Assembly (NCBI GenBank): GCA_045587445.1
Contig: JAZNCH010000052.1
Coordinates: 1 to 14,296 of the forward strand
DNA: 14,296 nt
Direction of reading: 5' to 3'
Origin: RGIG1995 sp045587445
Lineage (GTDB): Bacteria > Bacillota > Clostridia > Oscillospirales > CAG-272
The translations under genes were made by a program, and so were the position numbers. How positions within the stretch are numbered: the stretch's first letter is position 1; each line of letters opens with the position of its first letter. The notes beneath the pieces are model-generated. The model saw nothing but the letters and a program-made list of their open reading frames with translations, had not been told where the DNA came from and ran no database searches. This document shows, piece after piece, positions 1 to 6,001 of the stretch.

Positions 1-1
1 A

Positions 2-1975
2 AGACAGGGCAAGGTTACTACATCACCCGGATATACGTTAAACGTACGTTCGGAACCGGTTAACGGTTCGGTTATAGCGAGCTTGAACAGTGGTGATATA
101 GTTACTGTTTTAGGCGAACAGGAAGTAGCGGGTTCGGTTAAGTGGTATTTGATAGATACAGGCAGCGTAACAGGGTACGTAACGTCGGCATATTTAGAGC
201 TATTACCCGAAGAGACGACAACTCCTAACGAAACGACACCGCCCGGTGAAACGACGCCCCCCGACGAGACGACAGGGGGGGAGACACCGCCTGCAGAACC
301 GCCGACGATAGATTTTGAAGCATATATGAATGAGCAGAAATTCCCCGAATCGTACAAGCCGTATTTGAGAGAGTTACATAGTCTGTATCCGAACTGGGTA
401 TTCAAGGCACAGCACGTTGAGTGGGATTTTGAATATGCGGTAGACAAAGAGCACGGCGTAGCTTTAGTAGAAAACAATAATCCGTCATCGTGGAAATCAA
501 TTGAGGGAGATGCTTATGACTGGGGCTCAAGCACGTGGAAGATATTTGACGGCGACAGATGGGTAAGAGCATCAAGAGATATAATAAGACACTATATGGA
601 CCCGAGAAACTTTCTCGGAGCGAATACCGTATTCCAATTTCTTGACCAGAGCTATGACTCGACGGTACAGAATATAGACGGAGTAAAGAGAATAATAGCG
701 GGAACGTTTATGGAGAATGACGTTACCGATACCGACGGAAACGTATTAAATTATGCGACAGCAATTTATAACGCGGGTGTTGAATATAAGGTTAATCCAT
801 ATGTGCTTTCTTCTATGATAATAATAGAAGTAGGAAGTCAAGGCTCGAGCATAATATCGGGCACTTATTCTGGATATGAAGGATATTTCAACTATTTTAA
901 TATAGGTGCGTATTCTGCAAACGGAATGAACCCGATACAAAGAGGACTGTGGTATGCAAAGGGCGGAGGAACAGGTGCGAAAGAGTACGGCAGACCTTGG
1001 AACACAAGACTAAAGGCTATAAGAGGCGGCGCACAGTTTTATGCCGACGGCTACTTGACAAGAGGACAGAATACACTTTATTTAAAGAGATATAACGTTC
1101 AGGGAGATAATCCCTTTACACACAGATATATGACGTCTGTATACGGTGCGGCAGTTGAGGCGACAAAGCTTGCAAAGGGATATACCGAAGAACTCAGAAC
1201 GACACCGCTTTCGTTCTATATCCCCGTATATAAGAATATGGCAGAGACACCGTATGCTAAGCCGACACTTGACGGTTCGCCAAATATGAAATTGTCATCG
1301 CTTTCTGTAAGCGGATTTGAATTGACACCGGGATTTGACACCGAGGTGTTGGAATATATGCTCGTTGTACCGCCGACGACAAGCTCGATAACAATTAACG
1401 CAGTACCTATGGACAGCACTGCAACGATAACGGGTGCGGGCAACATGCCTTTGATTACGGGAACAAACGTGTTTGAAATAAAGGTAACCTCGGGCAACGG
1501 AACGGTGCGTATATATAAGCTTACCGTAGCAAAGGACAACCCCGAAAACTTCGGAGAATTGACGTTTACCGACAAGTACTTACCGAAAGATAATATTGTA
1601 TACGGTATTGCTCCCGGTAAGACTGTTGGTGCATTCAGAACGGAATTTGTATCTGTGGGGCTTGTTACAGTAACGAATGCAGCAGGAATACAGAAGACCG
1701 ACAACGACCTTATAGCTACCGACGACGTGATTACGGTATGCAGTACGAACGGTGTAAAATACGCTGATTATAAAGCATCGGTCAAGGGTGATTTGAACTC
1801 TGACGGAAAGATAAACATAAGCGACTTACTCAAGATAAGAAACAGAATATTGGGTTCTGACGAATTTTCTGCGGTACAAGCGTATAGCGGAGATATTGAC
1901 GGAAACGGCAGTATAAACATAAGCGACCTTTTGAAGATAAGAAACCATATTCTCGGAACGAATGTAATTTCTTAA
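2..1975 (+). CDS. Dockerin-bearing cell-wall N-acetylglucosaminidase (5' end outside window)
   Basis: Likely secreted autolysin cleaving the glycan strands of peptidoglycan. The frame is open from base 2, so the true start and any signal peptide lie upstream; a TTG at 83 is internal. Domains in order: bacterial SH3 (nt 2-205, with LNVRSEP), probably wall-binding; a Thr/Pro/Glu linker (nt 206-310); a LytD-like glucosaminidase domain (nt 350-1235) containing SIEGDAYDWGSSTW-type and YMDPRNFL family blocks and the likely catalytic Glu in MIIIEVGSQGSS (codon 827-829), followed by GYEGYFNYFNIGA; a cadherin-like beta-sandwich (nt 1289-1540); a pre-dockerin segment; and a C-terminal type I dockerin (nt 1781-1960) with two calcium loops, DLNSDGKINISD and DIDGNGSINISD. 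The visible part is 657 residues. It is followed after 19 bases by a cohesin gene, presumably in the same operon. The glucosaminidase and dockerin assignments are firm by motif; the enzyme's exact bond preference is inference. Confidence 0.9.
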   Translation, partial: RQGKVTTSPGYTLNVRSEPVNGSVIASLNSGDIVTVLGEQEVAGSVKWYLIDTGSVTGYVTSAYLELLPEETTTPNETTPPGETTPPDETTGGETPPAEPPTIDFEAYMNEQKFPESYKPYLRELHSLYPNWVFKAQHVEWDFEYAVDKEHGVALVENNNPSSWKSIEGDAYDWGSSTWKIFDGDRWVRASRDIIRHYMDPRNFLGANTVFQFLDQSYDSTVQNIDGVKRIIAGTFMENDVTDTDGNVLNYATAIYNAGVEYKVNPYVLSSMIIIEVGSQGSSIISGTYSGYEGYFNYFNIGAYSANGMNPIQRGLWYAKGGGTGAKEYGRPWNTRLKAIRGGAQFYADGYLTRGQNTLYLKRYNVQGDNPFTHRYMTSVYGAAVEATKLAKGYTEELRTTPLSFYIPVYKNMAETPYAKPTLDGSPNMKLSSLSVSGFELTPGFDTEVLEYMLVVPPTTSSITINAVPMDSTATITGAGNMPLITGTNVFEIKVTSGNGTVRIYKLTVAKDNPENFGELTFTDKYLPKDNIVYGIAPGKTVGAFRTEFVSVGLVTVTNAAGIQKTDNDLIATDDVITVCSTNGVKYADYKASVKGDLNSDGKINISDLLKIRNRILGSDEFSAVQAYSGDIDGNGSINISDLLKIRNHILGTNVIS

Positions 1976-1994
1976 AAATAACGGAGGAAGAACT

Positions 1995-3431
1995 ATGAAA
2001 AAGAACCAAAAACGCATATTAATATTTGTGCTTTTGATAGCTTTGCTTTCTGTGTTTTTTGCAATAAACGCCGATGCGGCATCGGCAAGTATATGGTTTA
2101 CCGACCCGACTGTAACGGTTGGAAGCAATGTTAGCATTGTTGTTGACATAAAGGGCGAAGACATAGGCGGATATGAAGTGAATATATCCTATGATTCATC
2201 ATATTTGCAGTTTGTATCAGCAAAAGGCTCGTCGGGCAACTTCAGCCACGTGAGCAATCCGGGGGTGATAAGACTTGTTGACTACGTAAGCTCTGGCTCT
2301 ACCGCAAAACTCAGTTGCACATTGACATTTAAGACAAAGAAGACGGGGACGACGAAGCTTACCCCGTCGGGCTGTGTATTTACAAGCGGCGGCGGCGACG
2401 AGATAGCACCGTATGCAATAGGTGATTCAACTGTAAAAATAATCCCCGTACCCGAAGCATCGTCGGATGCGACGTTAAAGGGACTTACTGTAAGCAACTG
2501 TAATCTTACACCGGCATTTTCACCGAGCGTAAATTCATATACGGCGAACGTTGATTTTGCGATATCCTCGGTTGCGGTATCGGCGATAAAGAACCACAAC
2601 GGAGCGTCTGTATACGTATCGGGGACCGAAGCTTTGGCAGTTGGCGAGAATACGGTTACGGTAACGGTTACAGCCGAAAACGGAGCGAAGAATACTTATA
2701 CGGTTAAGGTGATAAGAGGGAAGAACCCGTTGTCATCCGACGTATTTTTGACGGTGGGAGAGGGAATAAACGCCGAGATTTCAAATACGATAAGTGCAGA
2801 CAAGATACCTGCGGGATTCGAGCTTACACAGATTACGTTAAATAACGTAACTGTAAGTGCGGTTAAATATGATGAAAGAGCATATCCTGCGGTATATTTG
2901 CTTGGCAACGCAAACGTAGCCGAAGGCTTATATTACGTTGATGCGGCAAATATGACAGCGAAGCCGTTTGAATACATAGGACAGGCGACAAACTCACTAT
3001 TGATACTTGATATAAATATGGCAGAAAGCCCCGAAGACTATGAAATCGGAAAATATATAGTTAACGGAGTTGAAAGAGATGCGCTTATTCCTATGAGAGC
3101 AGAAGCACCTAACCACTGCTTAGTATATGCTATCGGTTCATCGGGACAGAAACAGCTTTATATGTATGACCCCATAGAAAATACGTTCCAAAGATATAGC
3201 TTTGCGGAGATGGGCGAACCGGAGACGACGGCACCCGAAGAGACCGAAGAAAATACAACTCCCGAAACGGACGAGCCTATTATAGAGGAGACACAAAAAG
3301 AAGACAATAAAGACAACAAAGTAAACGTTTTCTTTGAAAACACGCCTTTTAAATGGATATTCTTAGGGCTTGGCGGACTTATAATAGTGTTGGCAGTAGT
3401 TGCAATAATTATTAAAATTAAAGAAAGATAA
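1995..3431 (+). CDS. Membrane-anchored single-cohesin surface protein
   Basis: Likely cell-surface receptor for dockerin proteins, here the adjacent glucosaminidase. The 478-residue product has a signal peptide (residues 1-28, basic KKNQKR then hydrophobic core, probable cleavage after ADA); a cohesin domain (about 31-150, with the typical SIWFTDPTVTVGSNVSI opening strand and YEVNISYDSSYLQF); a cadherin-like beta-sandwich (about 155-242) of the same family as in the upstream gene; a region of about 160 residues (245-405) I do not recognise; an acidic Thr/Glu/Pro linker (407-440); and one transmembrane helix (about 453-474) ending in a positive KIKER tail, so the bulk faces outward. A GGAGGAAG ribosome site (1983-1990) supports the ATG. 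An intrinsic terminator follows directly, closing the operon. There is only one cohesin and no cellulose-binding module, so this is an anchor rather than a cellulosome scaffold. Confidence 0.9.
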   Translation: MKKNQKRILIFVLLIALLSVFFAINADAASASIWFTDPTVTVGSNVSIVVDIKGEDIGGYEVNISYDSSYLQFVSAKGSSGNFSHVSNPGVIRLVDYVSSGSTAKLSCTLTFKTKKTGTTKLTPSGCVFTSGGGDEIAPYAIGDSTVKIIPVPEASSDATLKGLTVSNCNLTPAFSPSVNSYTANVDFAISSVAVSAIKNHNGASVYVSGTEALAVGENTVTVTVTAENGAKNTYTVKVIRGKNPLSSDVFLTVGEGINAEISNTISADKIPAGFELTQITLNNVTVSAVKYDERAYPAVYLLGNANVAEGLYYVDAANMTAKPFEYIGQATNSLLILDINMAESPEDYEIGKYIVNGVERDALIPMRAEAPNHCLVYAIGSSGQKQLYMYDPIENTFQRYSFAEMGEPETTAPEETEENTTPETDEPIIEETQKEDNKDNKVNVFFENTPFKWIFLGLGGLIIVLAVVAIIIKIKER

Positions 3432-3434
3432 AAC

Positions 3435-3461
3435 AAAAAAGCCTTTTTTAAGGCTTTTTTT
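3435..3461 (+). terminator. Intrinsic terminator after cohesin gene
   Basis: AAAAAAGCCTT (3435-3445) pairs with AAGGC plus a T tract (3450-3461) around a TTTT loop. It starts four bases after the cohesin stop codon. Confidence 0.9.
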
Positions 3462-3521
3462 GTATGCGGAATGGAATAACACCTCTGTACACTTACATAA
3501 AAAAAGCAGTTGCTTGGATTA

Positions 3522-3603
3522 ACCTCCATCTGAGGAGGGAGGTGGCTCGGCAAGAAGAAATAAACGAAAGAAAAGTAAATAAAAATTGCCGAGACGGAGG
3601 GAG
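3522..3603. repeat. Divergent copy of the CCTCCC double-hairpin repeat
   Basis: First hairpin: ACCTCC (3522-3527) with GGAGGT (3538-3543). Second hairpin: CTCGGCAA (3546-3553) with TTGCCGAG (3586-3593), enclosing a purine-rich 32-base loop that the other two copies lack. The trailing GACGGAGGGAG matches the GACGGAAGGGG end of the copies at 5170 and 11839. The order of parts is the same, so I treat it as a diverged family member. The rest of 3462-3638 shows nothing I can name. Confidence 0.65.
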
Positions 3604-3638
3604 AGAATAGGTTTAATGTATATTTTTGAGAATATCGC

Positions 3639-3667
3639 TTGACATTTTTTTTGTTAATAAATATAAT
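3639..3667 (+). promoter_or_regulatory. Sigma-A-type promoter of panT-coaX
   Basis: TTGACA (3639-3644), 17-base spacer, TATAAT (3662-3667): a full consensus match. The leader, beginning near 3674, contains a short hairpin CCCGA/TCGGG (about 3682-3698) and then AGGAGG (3707-3712) eight bases before the panT ATG. Confidence 0.9.
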
Positions 3668-3720
3668 AAAGATGCACTATACCCGAGATTAAGTCGGGAC
3701 AGTAGCAGGAGGTATTTATT

Positions 3721-4329
3721 ATGTCATTGGAAAGAAACAAAAAGAAGACGCAAATGCTTGCGATGACGGCAATGTTTGCGGCAATAATTGCAGTATTGCA
3801 GTTATTTGTGGTAATCCCCCCGATAGGTGCGGCGTATATCACTCTGTCATTGGTTCCCATAGTATTGGGAGCAGTATTGTACGGACAGGTTAACGGAGCG
3901 ATACTCGGTTTGGTTTTGGGAGCGTGCGTTGTATATCAGGTAATCGTTACTCCCGATCCATTCAGTGCGGCAATGTTCCAGCTTTTACCGGTAGTAACCA
4001 TTATTCTTTGTCTTTTGAAGACAACCATAGCTGGTTTTGTATCGGGCTTGGTTTATAAGCTTTTGAGCCAAAAGAACAAGACTGTAGCCGTATTTACAGC
4101 ATCAGCCCTTTGTCCTATAGTTAATACCGGACTTTACTTGGCGGGCGTGCTTATATTCTTTGGAGACCTTATCGGCGGAGCTGCATCTGAAGCAGGAAAA
4201 ACGGTAATAATGTTTATAATATCGGGAGTTATTTTGACGAACTTTATTCCCGAGCTTATAGTTAATATGGTTTTGGCACCGGTTATTTTGAGGGTATCCG
4301 AGATTACTGCAAAGCTTATAAAAAGGTAA
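3721..4329 (+). CDS. ECF transporter S component, probably pantothenate-specific (PanT-like)
   Basis: Membrane-embedded substrate-binding subunit of an energy-coupling factor vitamin importer. The 202-residue product is almost wholly hydrophobic with about six predicted helices; near the N-terminus it has the AMTAMFAAI small-residue helix typical of S components, which contacts the EcfT subunit. No ATPase or EcfT gene lies in the window, so it must use a shared module encoded elsewhere (group II ECF). Pantothenate specificity is inferred from the next gene, pantothenate kinase coaX, nine bases downstream and apparently co-transcribed; import followed by phosphorylation would trap the vitamin. 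Family membership is strong, substrate moderately supported. The ATG has AGGAGG at ideal spacing. Confidence 0.8.
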   Translation: MSLERNKKKTQMLAMTAMFAAIIAVLQLFVVIPPIGAAYITLSLVPIVLGAVLYGQVNGAILGLVLGACVVYQVIVTPDPFSAAMFQLLPVVTIILCLLKTTIAGFVSGLVYKLLSQKNKTVAVFTASALCPIVNTGLYLAGVLIFFGDLIGGAASEAGKTVIMFIISGVILTNFIPELIVNMVLAPVILRVSEITAKLIKR

Positions 4330-4338
4330 GTAAGACAT

Positions 4339-5130
4339 ATGATATTAGCTGTAAACGTCGGCAACACGCATATTACGTTTGGTGTTATAGAAAAGAGTAA
4401 AATAATTCAGCCGGTAATGAATATAAAGACAGACCGAAACCAGACCTCGTTTGGATATGCAGCCGAGATGAAGAGTGTGCTTGACATGGCAGGCTTTAAC
4501 GGTTGTATTTTTGAGGGGGCGGTTTTGTCTTCTGTAGTACCGCCGTTGACCAAGATACTTGAAAATGCGATTGAGACCGTAACAGGCAAGAAAACGATAG
4601 TTGTAGGTGTTGGGATAAAGAGCGGAATACACATATCGACTGACGACCCCGGAAGTGTAGCGGCAGATTTAGTAGCTATGGCAGTTGCGGCAAAGGCGGA
4701 ATATGAATTGCCGTGCGTTATAGTTGATATGGGAACTGCGGTAACATTAACGGTAGTAGACGAAAACGGAAGATTTATAGGCGGTGCATTTATGCCGGGT
4801 ATAAATCTTTCATTAAACGCACTTTTTGAAGAAGCTTCGCTTTTGCCGAGGATTGACGTTGTATCGCCTAAAAAAGCGATAGGCTCATCGACGGTAGAAT
4901 GTATGCGTTCAGGCGTGATATATGGCTTCGTGGGAGCAGTTGACGGTATTATAGATAAGTTTACCGAAGAACTCGGCAAGACACCGGCAGCTATAGTAAC
5001 GACAGGCGGAATGGCGAAAGTTTTAAGTGAATATCTGAAAAGAAAGACTGTATACGACGAGAATCTTTTACTAAAGGGGCTCGGTTACATCTACGAAAAA
5101 AACCTACTTTCTTTTAAGGAAAGAAAGTAG
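4339..5130 (+). CDS. coaX: Type III pantothenate kinase
   Basis: Phosphorylates pantothenate, the first step of coenzyme A synthesis; type III enzymes need a monovalent cation and are not feedback-inhibited by CoA. The 263-residue cytosolic protein shows the family blocks in order: NVGNT phosphate loop (6-10), VAADLVA (108-114, with the catalytic Asp at 110), VDMGTAVT (129-136), GGAFMPGI (148-155), the STVECMRSG block (184-192) and TTGG (221-224). Two departures are visible: the usual Asp of D-x-G-N-T is Asn6, and the usual Arg after Asp110 is Leu111. The last residues, NLLSFKERK, are encoded by a repeat hairpin that also supplies the stop codon. The start ATG lies nine bases after the panT stop with a modest AAAGGTAAG ribosome site, implying translational coupling. 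Confidence 0.92.
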   Translation: MILAVNVGNTHITFGVIEKSKIIQPVMNIKTDRNQTSFGYAAEMKSVLDMAGFNGCIFEGAVLSSVVPPLTKILENAIETVTGKKTIVVGVGIKSGIHISTDDPGSVAADLVAMAVAAKAEYELPCVIVDMGTAVTLTVVDENGRFIGGAFMPGINLSLNALFEEASLLPRIDVVSPKKAIGSSTVECMRSGVIYGFVGAVDGIIDKFTEELGKTPAAIVTTGGMAKVLSEYLKRKTVYDENLLLKGLGYIYEKNLLSFKERK

Positions 5131-5219
5131 GCAAAGAAACCTTGATTCTCTTGGTCTGTACGCACCCAAAGCCTCCCCAATGGGGGAGGTGGCACGGCTT
5201 TGCCGTGACGGAAGGGGCT
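5103..5219. repeat. Composite intergenic repeat: ACTTTC hairpin plus CCTCCCC double hairpin
   Basis: Part one is a 12-bp hairpin, CCTACTTTCTTT (5103-5114) with AAAGAAAGTAGG (5120-5131), followed by GCAAAGAA; it contains the end and stop of coaX. Part two (5170-5219) has CCTCCCC/GGGGAGG (5172-5178, 5183-5189), then CACGGC/GCCGTG (5193-5198, 5202-5207), then GACGGAAGGGGCT, with AGCC/GGCT outer pairing. The same two-part order recurs at 11778-11882. There is no T run, so this is not a simple terminator. Confidence 0.85.
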
Positions 5220-5260
5220 GTAGGTGGCGACATCCCCGACGCCCCACGAAAAATAATATA

Positions 5261-5288
5261 AAAAAGGTGTCTTTCGACACCTTTTTTT
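5261..5288. terminator. Bidirectional intrinsic terminator between coaX and the HAD gene
   Basis: AAAAAGGTGTC (5261-5271) pairs with GACACCTTTTTTT (5276-5288) around a four-base loop. An A run on one side and a T run on the other let it stop transcription from both convergent units. Confidence 0.9.
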
Positions 5289-5291
5289 ATT

Positions 5292-5969
5292 TCACAATAT
5301 TTCTTTAATCTCCCTCAAATCATTCACAATATATGTGGGCAAAAGGTTTTGCGGCAATTCTTTGCCAAATGGATTATACCAAATGGTTTTAAGCCCATAA
5401 TTTTTACCGCCGATAATATCCGACGTAAGCGAATCGCCTATAATAACAACATCACTTGGACTCGGGTTACCTATTTCATTAAAACAGAAATCAAAGAACT
5501 CTTTTGCGGGTTTAAGAGCACCGACGGTTTCGGAAACGAACATTTTTTCAAAATATTTCAACATATCCGACTGAGTCATACGTTTTCTCTGATGCTCGTA
5601 AGAAGAATTACTTGCGGCATAGAGGGGATATTTTTTATATAGATATTCAAGCAGCTCGTATGCGTTATCTACAGGCTCGGCAATGCCCGAAAGTGTACTT
5701 CTGAAGAGGGATTCCATTTCGACACCGTTGCGGTCAATACCTAACGCACTGAATATGGTTACCCAACGAAGATTATACAACTCCGGCTTTGTCAATTCTT
5801 TTCTTTCAATTTTACGCCACAATTCGTCGTTTATGGTGTGAAAGGTTTCAATAACGTTCGGCGTAAAGTCGAGGCCGTATTTTTCAAAGCAAAGACGAAT
5901 AGCTGTTTCCGCGCTTTTTCTAAAGTTGAGCAACGTATCGTCTATATCGATAAGTACTGCTTTTATCAT
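5292..5969 (-). CDS. HAD-superfamily hydrolase, YjjG-like nucleotidase family
   Basis: Likely cytosolic phosphatase of the noncanonical pyrimidine nucleotidase (YjjG-like) branch, which removes phosphate from unusual nucleotides. The 225-residue product carries all four HAD motifs: DIDDT (D8, nucleophile; D10), SN at 120-121, Lys153 in LKPAKEF, and IGDSLTSD (D179, D184). The alpha-helical cap between motifs I and II (about 15-100) fits the C1-cap group. The frame is open further upstream, but the ATG at 5969 starts directly on MIKAVLIDIDDT and has GGAG (5976-5979) at proper spacing; the upstream extension would overlap feoB out of frame. It lies 32 bases after feoB on the same strand with no terminator between, so it is probably co-transcribed. 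The substrate is not shown by the sequence. Confidence 0.87.
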   Translation of the reverse strand: MIKAVLIDIDDTLLNFRKSAETAIRLCFEKYGLDFTPNVIETFHTINDELWRKIERKELTKPELYNLRWVTIFSALGIDRNGVEMESLFRSTLSGIAEPVDNAYELLEYLYKKYPLYAASNSSYEHQRKRMTQSDMLKYFEKMFVSETVGALKPAKEFFDFCFNEIGNPSPSDVVIIGDSLTSDIIGGKNYGLKTIWYNPFGKELPQNLLPTYIVNDLREIKEIL

Positions 5970-6001
5970 TATTTTCTCCAAAAAAATTATAAAATTTACG
6001 T

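Noticed and set aside
1216..1704. 162-codon open frame on the minus strand inside the glucosaminidase gene
   Set aside because: Shadow of the sense gene: no ribosome site, low-complexity hydrophobic product, and the sense frame has clear domains.
2..3431. Cellulosome gene cluster
   Set aside because: Only one cohesin, no cellulose-binding module and no plant-polysaccharide hydrolase; the enzyme is a peptidoglycan hydrolase.
5103..5131. Hairpin after coaX as a transcription terminator
   Set aside because: Strong stem but no T tract follows on either strand; the real terminator is at 5261-5288.
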